DNA of 64,000 nt, from the NCBI GenBank assembly GCA_963767835.1, contig CAVYFY010000006.1, positions 310,001-374,000 of the forward strand. The letters run 5' to 3'. The notes under the pieces are model-generated. The model saw only the letters and a program-made list of their open reading frames with translations, was not told the DNA's origin and did not search any database. The DNA comes from SIAQ01 sp963767835 (lineage in GTDB: Bacteria > Planctomycetota > Planctomycetia > Gemmatales > Gemmataceae). A program made the translations under genes and the position numbers. Below, in pieces: positions 29,425 to 38,339 of the stretch (position 1 is its first letter; every line of letters starts with the position of its first letter).

Positions 29425-30105
29425 TCGGCTGCCTCCAGCCAGCGTAGCGCCGTTTCGCCGCGCTGATTCGCGCACCAGTACATGCCCGTGTCAACGTCAA
29501 GGCACGTCAGCCACCCGCCGCCGTAGGCCCAGGTGTCGAGACAAATCGCGTGACCGAGGTTGAGCGGCTTGCCGGAGCGCTGCTGCGTGTGGCCGCAAAC
29601 CATGACTTTGCGCGATATGTGTGCCCGCGACAAATGCGGTTGCAAGTGTTCCCAGTAGAGCATGTAATCGGGCTGCTCGGCCAGCGGAATCTCTGGAAAC
29701 GCATTGGCGTGGACGAAGAAATGGCGAACGGTTTCGTGGAAGGGTGCGCAATCGTTCAAGAATTGCCAGTGCGCAAGGAATGCGATCGATGAAGGTGTTC
29801 CAATCGAGGAAAAGGCCGTAGGATTCGAGGGCTTGCGTGCCGCCGCAGTTGCACCATGCGCGGAAACTGTCCCGTCCCTCGCGTGCTTCGAGCATCATGA
29901 TTTCGTGGTTGCCCTTAAGGGCAATAAGCCGGCAACGACCTTGCAACTCAATGAGCCGATCGAGCACGCCCTCGGAATCGGGCCCGCGATCAATGTAATC
30001 GCCGAGCGTGACGACAAGATCATTCGGCTGCGGTTTGACGAAGTCCAGGAGCGCATCAAGCGCCGCGAGGCAGCCGTGGATGTCACCGATGGCGAGGGTG
30101 CGCAT
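29421..30105 (-). CDS. PrpA-like serine/threonine protein phosphatase, frameshifted
   Basis: PPP-family metallophosphatase. AIGDIHGCLAALD (GDxHG), VTLGDYIDRGPDS (GDxxDRG), LKGNHEIMML (GNHE), VMVCGHTQQ (GHT) and the C-terminal LDTWAYGGGWLTCLD are all present. One base is missing near 29765-29775 (TGC GC[x] CAC TGG), after which the protein continues HWQFLNDCAPFHETVRHF. The reconstructed length of about 228 residues is normal. It probably dephosphorylates Ser/Thr residues or diadenosine polyphosphates. It lies 12 bp after the thiolase gene and is coupled to the MBL gene. Confidence 0.87.
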
Positions 30106-30117
30106 TGCAGGTCCCGC

Positions 30118-31294
30118 TTAACTTCGTTCCACAATCATAGCAACCGCGTTGCCGCCGCCCAGGCACAAGGACGCGAGGCCGCGGCGAAGGTTGCGCCGCT
30201 CCAGGGCGTGCAGCAGCGTGACGAGGACGCGCGTGCCGGAAGCGCCGATCGGATGCCCCAGAGCGATCGCGCCGCCGTTAATGTTGAGCTTCGCCTCGTC
30301 GATCCGCAGATCCTTGTTGCACGCCAGCATCTGAGCCGCGAAAGCTTCGTTCAACTCGAAAAGGTCAATGTCGCCGATGGCCAGCTTAGCTTTTTCCAGT
30401 ACCGAACGCACGGCGCCGACCGGAGCTAGAAAAATGTCCTTGGGTGCGATGCCACTTGTGGCGTAAGCGACAATGCGGGCCATCGGCTTGGCGCCGAGCT
30501 TTTCGAGGCTGCGCGGAGACGACGGCAACCGCCGCGGCGCCGTCGGATAGCATCGACGCATTGCCGGCGGTGACGCTGCCCTTTTCCGTGAACGCGGGCT
30601 TGAGCTTCGCAAGAGTGTCCGGGTTCGTCTCCGCCCGGTAACCTTCGTCCTGTCCGGTGGTCTTGGTCTTGGCGCCGCCCCCCACGGTAATCGGCAATAC
30701 TTCGGCGGCGAATGCGCCATCGGCCCACGCCTGCGCAGCGCGCCGATGGCTCTGTACGGCGAATCGATCTTGCTCCTCGCGCACGATGTCACACTTGACG
30801 GCAATGTGTTCGGCCGCCTCGCCCATGTGCCAGTTCTCGCAGGCGCACCACAGGCCGTCGTGAATCATGGAATCGACGGCTTTCTGGTCGCCGATCTTCC
30901 AGCCGGTTCGTGCGCCGAAGAGAAGGTAAGGCGCTCGGCTCATCGATTCCATGCCGCCCGCCAGAATCACATCCGCGTCGCCGGCGCGGATCGCCTGGGC
31001 TGCCAACATTACGGCTTTGAGGCCGGAGCCGCACACCTTATTGACGGTGAAGGCGGCAATGGTGTCGGGCAGCCCGGCTTTGAGCGCCGCTTGCCGGGCC
31101 GGGTTCTGGCCAAGCCCCGCTTGCAGAACGCTCCCCATGATGACTTCATCGACTGCGCCGGCCGGCATTGTTGAGCGGGCCAGCGCCTCCTTCAAAACGC
31201 GGCTGCCCAGTTCCGACGCTGGAATGTCAGCCAAACCGCCGAGGTATTTCCCGATCGGAGTGCGAACCGCGGACATGATATAGGCTTCGTTCAT
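30118..31294 (-). CDS. Acetyl-CoA acetyltransferase (thiolase), frameshifted
   Basis: Biosynthetic-type thiolase of about 392 residues. The nucleophile Cys88 lies in TVNKVCGSGLKAV. GGMESMSRAPYLL, NGGAIALGHPIGASG (His) and CLGGGNAVAMIVER (second Cys) complete the active site. The frame changes near 30500-30515, within the segment VVSAxSLEKLGAKPMARI; all motifs stay in order, so a one-base error is likely. It condenses two acetyl-CoA or cleaves acetoacetyl-CoA. No other beta-oxidation gene is nearby. Confidence 0.9.
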
Positions 31295-31323
31295 GGGAGG
31301 TTTCCTTCGCGAATCTGCTGATA

Positions 31324-32655
31324 TTATACACGTGAATCCCCAACGACGGCATCCTCACGTCGCGGCCAGAAAAGCCACAACGCCACGCACGCAGCGACCG
31401 GCAAGCTGCCCGCGAGTACGATGCCCGTGGTGAAGGATCCGGTCTCGTCGATGTTCCGGCCCGCGAGGCGCTGCATGGTGCCTGAACCAATCCAGGCAAT
31501 GGTGCTGAGAGCGCCTGAGATCTTGCCCTGGTGCTTACGCGACAATTCTTGTGCGAAGGAATAATAGTTCGGGAAAAGCCCCAGACTGCCCGCGGCGACC
31601 AGAAGCAAGACAATCAGCAGCCCCAACGAAGGCGCCGCCCAAAAACCATTAGCGGCCACATCGGCGTTCGGCATGAATGCAACCGCGACGGCCAGGAACG
31701 TCAGTGCCGCGCAGGCCGTGAAGGTGGCGAGCCTGGCCTGGTGCACCGCCCAGCCGCGGCCCACCAGTCCCTTCACCCAGAAACCGACGCCGATGCAGCC
31801 GATGTCGGCCGCCACATAATACGCAGACGTGAACCAGGCCATTCCTGCGTCGTCGTAGCCGTGCGTTTCCTGTAGATATTTCGGCAGCCAGACGCGAAAG
31901 TACTGCCAGGTGAAATTGATGCAGATGACCATGACGATCAGAGCGGCCAATATGCGGCAAGCATCAACGCTCCAGAGCTTTGGCGTCGTGTCTGGCTCGG
32001 AGTCGTCCGCAGCGGCGATCCGGTGCTGCAAGTCGCCGGTGCGGATCAAGAGCAGCCAGGGGACAATCCACGCCATGCCGATGCAGCCGATCGCGGTGAA
32101 CGGAGGCCGCCAACCGCCGGGATCGCCGGTCTGAAGGGCGAGCACGATCAGGGGTGTGACGATGGAGCCGAGGGCCGCTCCGCTTTGCAGGATGCTGTTG
32201 CCAAGCGATCGATCAGCGCGGGCGAGGATAATCTGCGTCGTTACCAGGGCGCATGGCCAATGTCCCGACTCGAAAAAGCCCAGCGCCACCCGGCACGCCA
32301 TGAAGCCGAGGTAGGTCTGCTCCGCCGCGTCGGCGTCGGGCAGCATCCAGGCGCCGATGACATCGGAATGCGCCGTCGCCAGGCCGGCGCACGACCAAGC
32401 CACGACCACGCCGGGATAAAGAAAACGCGGGCCAAGCCGATCGACGAGAAAGCCGAAAAAAAACGCTCCCGCCGCGAAGGCGTAGCTCAACCCGGTGTCG
32501 AGCGATCCATATTTCTCGTTGGAAAATCCGTATTCCGTACAGATGCGCTTGGCAAGAACCGAGATGGTGAGCCGATCCATGTACAGAAGCATCGTGGCGC
32601 ACAAAAGCAAGCCGCACACGCACCATCGCCAAGTGTTCGAGCGTTCATTGGGCAT
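31324..32655 (-). CDS. MFS transporter, anion:cation symporter (ACS) type
   Basis: About 443 residues with twelve predicted helices. MLLYMDRLTISVLAKRI at helix 1 (the Y-x-D-R motif), GFLVDRLGPRFLYPG (the DRxGxR loop) and FMACRVALGFFESGHWP fit the hexuronate/organic-anion ACS family (ExuT-like). The start at 32655 leaves only 2 bp after the creatininase stop, so the pair is probably one operon and the transporter may import the substrate or product of that enzyme. Confidence 0.85.
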   Translation of the reverse strand: MPNERSNTWRWCVCGLLLCATMLLYMDRLTISVLAKRICTEYGFSNEKYGSLDTGLSYAFAAGAFFFGFLVDRLGPRFLYPGVVVAWSCAGLATAHSDVIGAWMLPDADAAEQTYLGFMACRVALGFFESGHWPCALVTTQIILARADRSLGNSILQSGAALGSIVTPLIVLALQTGDPGGWRPPFTAIGCIGMAWIVPWLLLIRTGDLQHRIAAADDSEPDTTPKLWSVDACRILAALIVMVICINFTWQYFRVWLPKYLQETHGYDDAGMAWFTSAYYVAADIGCIGVGFWVKGLVGRGWAVHQARLATFTACAALTFLAVAVAFMPNADVAANGFWAAPSLGLLIVLLLVAAGSLGLFPNYYSFAQELSRKHQGKISGALSTIAWIGSGTMQRLAGRNIDETGSFTTGIVLAGSLPVAACVALWLFWPRREDAVVGDSRV

Positions 32656-32657
32656 CG

Positions 32658-33419
32658 TCACGCATCCCACGATTTGCCGTCCCAGGCGATCACGCGCTCC
32701 AAGAATTGGACGACATCGGCGGCGAACACGCGAAAGATCGTTTCGCCTTTCTCCGCTGTCGCGATGCTCGGGTTGCCGATGTGGCCCGGTTCGGTGCGAT
32801 CCTCGGTGATCCAGGCCCTATGGGCCGGGGCGAAGGCGACGCCGAACGGCACCTCGGCGACCTTGGTGTGCTCGACGACCAGATGCGGTGCGATGCGCAG
32901 CATCATCGAGGTCTCATATTCACATGCATGCCCCACCTGCCCTTGCTTGAGATTCGGATCGACTTCATGCGGTTTTCCACCAAGTGTCCAGTAGGTGGCG
33001 CTGAGCAGCAAAAGATCGCTTCGGGTTCGTAGTTTTTGACGCAACTCGAACATGGCTTGCTGCGCCGGCACGATATTGCCGCCGTGGCCGTTGATAAAGA
33101 CAATGCGGCGAAAACCATGGCCGATCATGTTCTCGGCGAGATCGATCAGGAGATCCATGTAAACCCGCGGCGATGCGGAAAGTGTGCCGGGGAAGTCGAG
33201 ATGGTGGTGCGAATTGCCCAGCCACATGAGCGGGGTGAAAAGAACGCGATCCTTGATTCTGGTTTCCTTGACGCGGCGCAGGATCTCGCCCAGCAGCATG
33301 CTGTCGGTGAACACCGGCATATGCCGACCATGCTGCTCCAGGGCGGCAATCGGGATCACGACCGGCGTATCCTTCGACAGGGCCGCGACTTTCGGCCAGG
33401 TCATTTCTTGGAGTTCCAT
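32658..33419 (-). CDS. Creatininase family amidohydrolase
   Basis: 253 residues from the ATG at 33419, with GGAGGGCAACC upstream. The metal-binding motifs of the family are intact: PIAALEQHGRHMPVFTD (ExH..D), GNSHHHLDFPGT (His), FINGHGGN and ACEYETSMML (Glu). Members include creatininase, MftE and FAPy deformylases (ArfB-like), so the substrate cannot be fixed from sequence. It leads a two-gene unit with an MFS transporter. Confidence 0.85.
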   Translation of the reverse strand: MELQEMTWPKVAALSKDTPVVIPIAALEQHGRHMPVFTDSMLLGEILRRVKETRIKDRVLFTPLMWLGNSHHHLDFPGTLSASPRVYMDLLIDLAENMIGHGFRRIVFINGHGGNIVPAQQAMFELRQKLRTRSDLLLLSATYWTLGGKPHEVDPNLKQGQVGHACEYETSMMLRIAPHLVVEHTKVAEVPFGVAFAPAHRAWITEDRTEPGHIGNPSIATAEKGETIFRVFAADVVQFLERVIAWDGKSWDA

Positions 33420-33469
33420 GGTTGCCCTCCACTTGACGTTTGGCGTGGCGCTGATCCATCCCGGATTAG

Positions 33470-33629
33470 TCACCGCAGAGAGCGCCAAGAGCGCAGAGAC
33501 CATAAGGAAACTTGATGTGCAGGATGCGCTGAGGCACGCTATCTTCGCGCTTGGTTGTGCAAATTGCCGCAGGTACGTTTGCCATCACCACCTGACTGTT
33601 CTCCGCGCTCTCGGCGCACTTTGCGGTGA
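33470..33629. repeat. Inverted repeat, CACCGCAGAGA family
   Basis: The left arm TCACCGCAGAGAGCGCCAAG... (33470-33499) pairs imperfectly with the right arm ending CTTTGCGGTGA (33599-33629), over about 30 bp. The 99 bp between the arms hold no gene. It occupies the divergent gap between the creatininase and phosphopantetheinyl transferase genes, so any promoters here overlap the repeat. Confidence 0.75.
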
Positions 33630-33661
33630 ATTATTCGGGCTACGCATAGAATAGAGCTTGC

Positions 33662-34477
33662 ATGCTGCTGAATCCACGAAATACCATCGGCGCGAATGAA
33701 GTTCACGTCTGGCATTTGCTCGCGGAGCGCCGGACCGAGCCGTCCGAGTTGTGTTCGTTGCTGTCCCCACGAGAAGCCGAACGCATGAATGCCCTGCGGC
33801 ACGAGCGCGATCGCTCGCTGTTTCTGTGGGCGCGCGCTGTGACACGCACTGTGCTGGCAAGTTACCTCGATTGCGCATGCCACGATCTGCGCTTCGCCGC
33901 CAACGATTTCGGCAAGCCGATTCTTCTGGTCGATGGCCCGCCGCCCTTGCATTTCAATCTCACGCATAGCCGGGGGGCAATTGCGATGGCGGTCAGCGGC
34001 GGGCGTGAAGTTGGCATTGATGTCGAGGAGCGAACCCGTCCGGTCGATTATTTGGCGCTGGCCGAACGATTTTTCGCCGCTCCGGAGGCACGCCGTCTTA
34101 GCGAGTTGCACCCAGACCAGTTGCCCGACGCCTTTTTCGCCATCTGGACGTTGAAGGAAGCGTTTGTCAAGGGGATCGGCCGCGGGTTAACGTTTCCGCT
34201 GGAAGCGTTTTGCTTCGACATGGACGGTGATGAGTTGACGCTGTTTCGACCGCTCGCCGACTTTGTGGAACGCGATTGGCATTTTAACCAGTTCGACCTC
34301 GGCGAGCGCCATTGCGGCGCCTTGGCGGTGCGTGGCGTCGGCGCGAATATCGAGATGCGCGACTGGGCGGCGGCGTTCCTCGGTTACGCGCCAATCGAAA
34401 ATCCGGAATATTCCCTCCCGGCGGCGAATCCGGTCCGGCAACGACAGCAGCTTGTCCCGATAAATGCTCAGCACTAG
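33662..34477 (+). CDS. 4'-phosphopantetheinyl transferase, Sfp type
   Basis: Transfers phosphopantetheine from CoA to carrier proteins. Signature blocks are LHFNLTHSRGAIAMAV, EVGIDVEERTR (Mg-binding Asp and Glu) and FFAIWTLKEAFVKGIGRGL (WxxKEAxxK). The last 40-50 residues (after about 34350) are beyond the usual end of the family and overlap the end of the convergent membrane-protein gene by 291 bp. The true C-terminus or the neighbour's may be distorted by an indel. No carrier-protein or synthase genes are nearby. Confidence 0.88.
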   Translation: MLLNPRNTIGANEVHVWHLLAERRTEPSELCSLLSPREAERMNALRHERDRSLFLWARAVTRTVLASYLDCACHDLRFAANDFGKPILLVDGPPPLHFNLTHSRGAIAMAVSGGREVGIDVEERTRPVDYLALAERFFAAPEARRLSELHPDQLPDAFFAIWTLKEAFVKGIGRGLTFPLEAFCFDMDGDELTLFRPLADFVERDWHFNQFDLGERHCGALAVRGVGANIEMRDWAAAFLGYAPIENPEYSLPAANPVRQRQQLVPINAQH

Positions 34478-37453
34478 TCCCGAGCCGAACAGCACCACGC
34501 CGCCGAGCGTCAGGTAGATGCCGATGATCCATTGCTGCTTCAGGTGCCGCTGAAGATCGATCAGAATCATCAGCAGATACAGAAACATGCCCACCGCCCC
34601 GATGAATGTCGGCGTCTTGATCCGGCAAAGAACGCCGCTGCCGAACAGCACGACGCAGGCGATGATCAGCCCGATGTCATCCAAACCGGCATCGTGGTCG
34701 TGATGGGCAAAACGCCAGATCGCCACCGCCAATAGCAGCGGCATGACCAGGGCGATGCTGCCGAACAGGAACGCGAGACTGACCGGGTCGCTAGCCCGAT
34801 CGCTCTCGCGCCACCAGCCGATGTAGCCGGCGGTGAGCAAGACGACGCCGACCACGATGCTGAAGATCTCCAGCTTTTGCCAGGGAGACAAGAAGCTCAG
34901 CTTGTGGAACATCATGGCGATCAGGACGGCGTTGATGATGCTGAACACCAGATAGACACGCCGCCACGTCGGATGTTGCACGATCACGGCCGACAAAATG
35001 CCGATGAATGTCAGGAAGACGAGGATGCCGAGCATGATCCAGACGCGCATGCGCCAGTTTCCCGCCGCATCTTCCTCCATGACGAATCGGCTCAAGGCCA
35101 GCAGGGCGCCGGCGATGAAGCCGAGCGTGGTGAGCGCGTTGGCGGACTGGAACAGGGCGCGCTCCAGGCCGGGCATCTGCCAATTCTCGAAGAGCCCCAG
35201 ACGAAATATCACCAGGAATGCGAAACCAATCAAGGCAAAGGCGAGGACGTAGAATTCATCCGGCGTACCGAAGAACAAAAGCAGTTGCCAAACTGCACCG
35301 CAAAACATCACCGTAGCGAAGTAAATCGTCCAGTTGGTGCGGCCGAAAACCGACGCCAGGCCGTAGAAAATTGCCGCCTCCAGGCAAAACAGGGCAAGCA
35401 GCAGATTCAGCAGCTTGCCTTCGATCGGCACGACCTCGCGCACCTGCGGCGTGATGTTCAGGGCGACCCAAAGACTGCAAAAGAGCATGACCGCCACCGC
35501 GCCGTGGGCCACCCAGAGCAACGGCATTTCCGGCGTGTGCCCGCGATAAAGGTACGACGCGATCAAATAGAGGATCGGCACAATCATCAGAAGCGGCGCC
35601 TGCACCTCCCAGGCCTTGACGCCCAGCATCCACAAAAGGCCGGCCGCGAACACCAGCGTCGCCGCCGCCGTCGCGAAAAAGTAGACCATCGAAGCTTCCG
35701 CGTTGCTGTGCCGCTCCAGGTAAGCGCCGGCCCGGCACACCAGTGCTGTCAGCACCATGGAGCCGACGAAGAACCAGTTGATCTCGAACGGCCACGCGGC
35801 GTTCAGTTCGAAATTCACCGCCCGGAAGTGTAGCAGCACGCCGTACGCCAAGGGCAGCAGGCTTAACAAGAAAGCGAGCGGGGCGGCGGTGCGCAGAAAC
35901 GCGTGCTTGCTGCCGAGCCCCGCTTGCAAAAGCTGGACGGCCAGGGCGGTCAAGGCGAGGGCGATGATCACAGCCGGCTCGATTCGGGCCAGCTCGGTGA
36001 TGATGAGGACCAGCACTTCCGCCCAGAGAATGGTGAAGGCGGCGATATAGATGTATACGCCGATCTTGCGGACCACGAGATCGGCGTAAATCAGGGCGTA
36101 AGTGCCCGCCAGAACGAGAATGAGTGTCCACGGGAGGTTCTGACGCAGCGAAACATCCGACGGATTGGCCATGCCGAGATGCCGAAAGATCGGTTCGTGC
36201 AGCCAGCCGGTCAGCTGGCCGCCGAGCAACAGAAGCAGACCGAACGCCAAGAGCGGCAGCGAGGACCAGTAAAATGCCATGCCGAACTGCTTGCGTGAAA
36301 GCGGACCGTCGGTGTCCGGAAACGCGCGCTCGGCGTGCAGGCAGATCAAGGCGAGAAAGACCAGCATGGCCGACGGAGCGAAGACTTCGCCGAAATGTTT
36401 CATTTCCGCGAGGAAAAGCAATGCCGTCAGCGTGACGCCGGCAACCAGCACGTAAACGAACAGGGCATCCTTGAGCACCAGCGCCGACGCGATATAGATC
36501 GCGCAACAGAACAGAGCGGCGATCCAGAGGTGCTGATCGAGCGTGAGCAGCTGGTTGTGGTCATAAAACCACAGATTGAGCGGCATGACCAGGCAGGCCA
36601 GCAAGGTCAACGCCCGCCCCGCATCCTTGAAGCGCGTGCGCAGGATCATGAACCAGCCGCCCGCAAGCAAGCCGGCGTTGCCGACGCCAAGGATGACGGC
36701 CACGAACAACGGCTCGTCGAACAAGCCCATCGCCGTCAGCCAGATCACTAACCCCAGAGCGATGAGCGCCCCGCCCGCGGCCAGCAGCCATTGAATGCTC
36801 TGCGGGTCGAGCAGGATTTCCAGAAAGCTCCTTGGCGGCGTTTCTGGCTCGGCCGGCTCGTCCTTCCAGTGCCGGCGTTTTCTTCGCCGCCGCGGCGGCG
36901 GGGCCTCCTGGTCGTCAACCGGGATGACCGGCAGGGCGCGGTCGCGCTCCAACTTGTGCCGCAGGGCATCGATGCGCTCGTTGGTGTCGGTTTGAAATTC
37001 GTGGGCTTGCCGCAGGGTCAGCCAGCCCGATTCCTGGTGCTGCCCCAGCTCTTGATGGAGAAAAAGCCAATAGCGCAGGGAACGAACGCCGGCGTCGGCG
37101 ATGGGTGCGCCGCATTCGGTGCAATGGGACGAATTGTCGTGTAGATAGCCCCGGCAGCTCCAGCATTCATCGCGGGGCGGAAAGGTCTTGTCCCGAACGA
37201 AAACCTGCTGGGCCGAGGCGGCGGCGGTCATCGCCTGTCGGCGCTTCTGGTAATCGTCGGTCAGCGCTTGAAACTGGCGCTCGGTAAGTCGGCCGTCGTC
37301 GCGCCATGCCTTGAGCCGGCGGACGACGAAATCGAGCGCATCGATCTGGTCCTGCCAGTCCTCTGGCGCCCGGCAACGCGGGCAGGTGCCGTTCGGATCA
37401 AGCGTGGTCTGACAAACGGAACACTTGGGCAACGGGGGAGGCGAGGCGTTCAT
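34187..37453 (-). CDS. Giant polytopic membrane protein with N-terminal zinc ribbons
   Basis: About 1,089 residues from the ATG at 37453. Two zinc-ribbon-like clusters lie at the N-terminus: CSVCQTTLDPNGTCPRC and CWSCRGYLHDNSSHCTECG. Then a hydrophilic linker (RRRRKRRHWKDEPAEPE) is followed by about 25 hydrophobic helices. It resembles planctomycete membrane proteins of unknown function, with some similarity in style to DUF2157/DUF2339. The hydrophobic part stops at YRDKLLSLPDRIRRREGIF near 34430. The remaining 70-80 residues run antisense through the transferase gene and look artefactual. A one-base shift near DWR (about 34391-34400) would give a TAA at once, so the real end may be there. 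Confidence 0.75.
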   Translation of the reverse strand: MNASPPPLPKCSVCQTTLDPNGTCPRCRAPEDWQDQIDALDFVVRRLKAWRDDGRLTERQFQALTDDYQKRRQAMTAAASAQQVFVRDKTFPPRDECWSCRGYLHDNSSHCTECGAPIADAGVRSLRYWLFLHQELGQHQESGWLTLRQAHEFQTDTNERIDALRHKLERDRALPVIPVDDQEAPPPRRRRKRRHWKDEPAEPETPPRSFLEILLDPQSIQWLLAAGGALIALGLVIWLTAMGLFDEPLFVAVILGVGNAGLLAGGWFMILRTRFKDAGRALTLLACLVMPLNLWFYDHNQLLTLDQHLWIAALFCCAIYIASALVLKDALFVYVLVAGVTLTALLFLAEMKHFGEVFAPSAMLVFLALICLHAERAFPDTDGPLSRKQFGMAFYWSSLPLLAFGLLLLLGGQLTGWLHEPIFRHLGMANPSDVSLRQNLPWTLILVLAGTYALIYADLVVRKIGVYIYIAAFTILWAEVLVLIITELARIEPAVIIALALTALAVQLLQAGLGSKHAFLRTAAPLAFLLSLLPLAYGVLLHFRAVNFELNAAWPFEINWFFVGSMVLTALVCRAGAYLERHSNAEASMVYFFATAAATLVFAAGLLWMLGVKAWEVQAPLLMIVPILYLIASYLYRGHTPEMPLLWVAHGAVAVMLFCSLWVALNITPQVREVVPIEGKLLNLLLALFCLEAAIFYGLASVFGRTNWTIYFATVMFCGAVWQLLLFFGTPDEFYVLAFALIGFAFLVIFRLGLFENWQMPGLERALFQSANALTTLGFIAGALLALSRFVMEEDAAGNWRMRVWIMLGILVFLTFIGILSAVIVQHPTWRRVYLVFSIINAVLIAMMFHKLSFLSPWQKLEIFSIVVGVVLLTAGYIGWWRESDRASDPVSLAFLFGSIALVMPLLLAVAIWRFAHHDHDAGLDDIGLIIACVVLFGSGVLCRIKTPTFIGAVGMFLYLLMILIDLQRHLKQQWIIGIYLTLGGVVLFGSGLVLSIYRDKLLSLPDRIRRREGIFRIFDWRVTEERRRPVAHLDIRADATHRQGAAMALAEVELVKMPIAFHKVGERSKQRQLITVHVEAKRFQRKR

Positions 37454-37707
37454 ACGCAAAACCGTAATGAGAATGGGATATTCGCCGTATGCTACAAGGC
37501 GCGCCGGCGCGGTTCAAGCATATTTCTGGAAAGTCCAGGGATGGCCTGAGCTTTGGCAGACCTGCGCGAGCGTAAAAGTTGTTCGGTGAGAGCTCGAAGT
37601 TCCGCGGAAATTTTTGATTGTTTTTCAGTCGCGCGCACTTGATTTCCGACGTATGATGTAAGTAGTAGTGGCAAGCACTTGGCCGTCTGTCTGAGAAGGG
37701 GACAAAG

Positions 37708-38187
37708 ATGAGCGGCTCCAGAAGCTATCCGACTTCGGACGCCTCCGAATCACCTGAGCGAAACGAGGTCGTGCTGAGTCTCAAAACCGTGCAGAAAATG
37801 TTGCCTCTTGTGCAGCACATTTCTGAGGACATTGTGGCACGCCATGGCGCGATCGAGCGCCTGCAACCCGAAGAAGAACGCCTTGACCGGCAACGACGCA
37901 ACCTCGATTGGCCCATGAGGCAGCGGCGTTACGAAGTCAAGGAAGAGCTGGCGAAGGCGGAAAAGGAACTTGAAATCGCTGCCGCCGAACTGCGCGGCCT
38001 CGGCCTGAGCGTGTTGAACGAAGTTGATGGCCAGATTGGCTTTCCGACCATGGTCAACAACCGCCGGGCGTTTTTCTCTTGGCATCCCGGTAATGTCAGC
38101 GTGCAGACCTGGCGCTTCGCCGACGAAGACGTGGATCGGCCGATCCCCGCGACCTGGTTGAAAGAACTCAGCTTCGCAGGAAAGTAA
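37708..38187 (+). CDS. DUF2203 family protein
   Basis: 159 residues, ATG with GAAGGGGACAAAG upstream. The N-terminal helices (LKTVQKMLPLVQHISEDIV, RRYEVKEELAKAEKELEIAA) form a long coiled coil, followed by the short beta-rich end LNEVDGQIGFPTMVNNRRAF and FFSWHPGNVSVQTWRFADED, which is the DUF2203 signature (W...G.....W). Function unknown. It is a single-gene unit closed by a strong terminator. Confidence 0.85.
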   Translation: MSGSRSYPTSDASESPERNEVVLSLKTVQKMLPLVQHISEDIVARHGAIERLQPEEERLDRQRRNLDWPMRQRRYEVKEELAKAEKELEIAAAELRGLGLSVLNEVDGQIGFPTMVNNRRAFFSWHPGNVSVQTWRFADEDVDRPIPATWLKELSFAGK

Positions 38188-38207
38188 AGATTTGCGGATT
38201 GGGGAAG

Positions 38208-38255
38208 CCTCGCCCGATCGTTTCGCTTTGCGAAATGGTCGGGCGAGGTTTTTTT
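38208..38255 (+). terminator. Rho-independent terminator
   Basis: A 19-bp stem, CCTCGCCCGATCGTTTCGC (38208-38226) with GCGAAATGGTCGGGCGAGG (38230-38248), has at most two mismatches and a 3-nt loop, followed by TTTTTTT. It lies 20 bp after the DUF2203 gene. Confidence 0.93.
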
Positions 38256-38339
38256 ATTGCTTGACACCAAGTGTCCACTCGGTAGGCTGGAATTAGCAAT
38301 CCCGCCTTCCTTGACACCACATTTTCAGGAGTCCCCACG

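Noticed and set aside
35256..36506. 416-codon minus-strand ORF inside the giant membrane-protein gene
   Set aside because: It lies in another frame of the same strand; composition is Arg/Gly/His-rich and the membrane-helix pattern belongs to the other frame.
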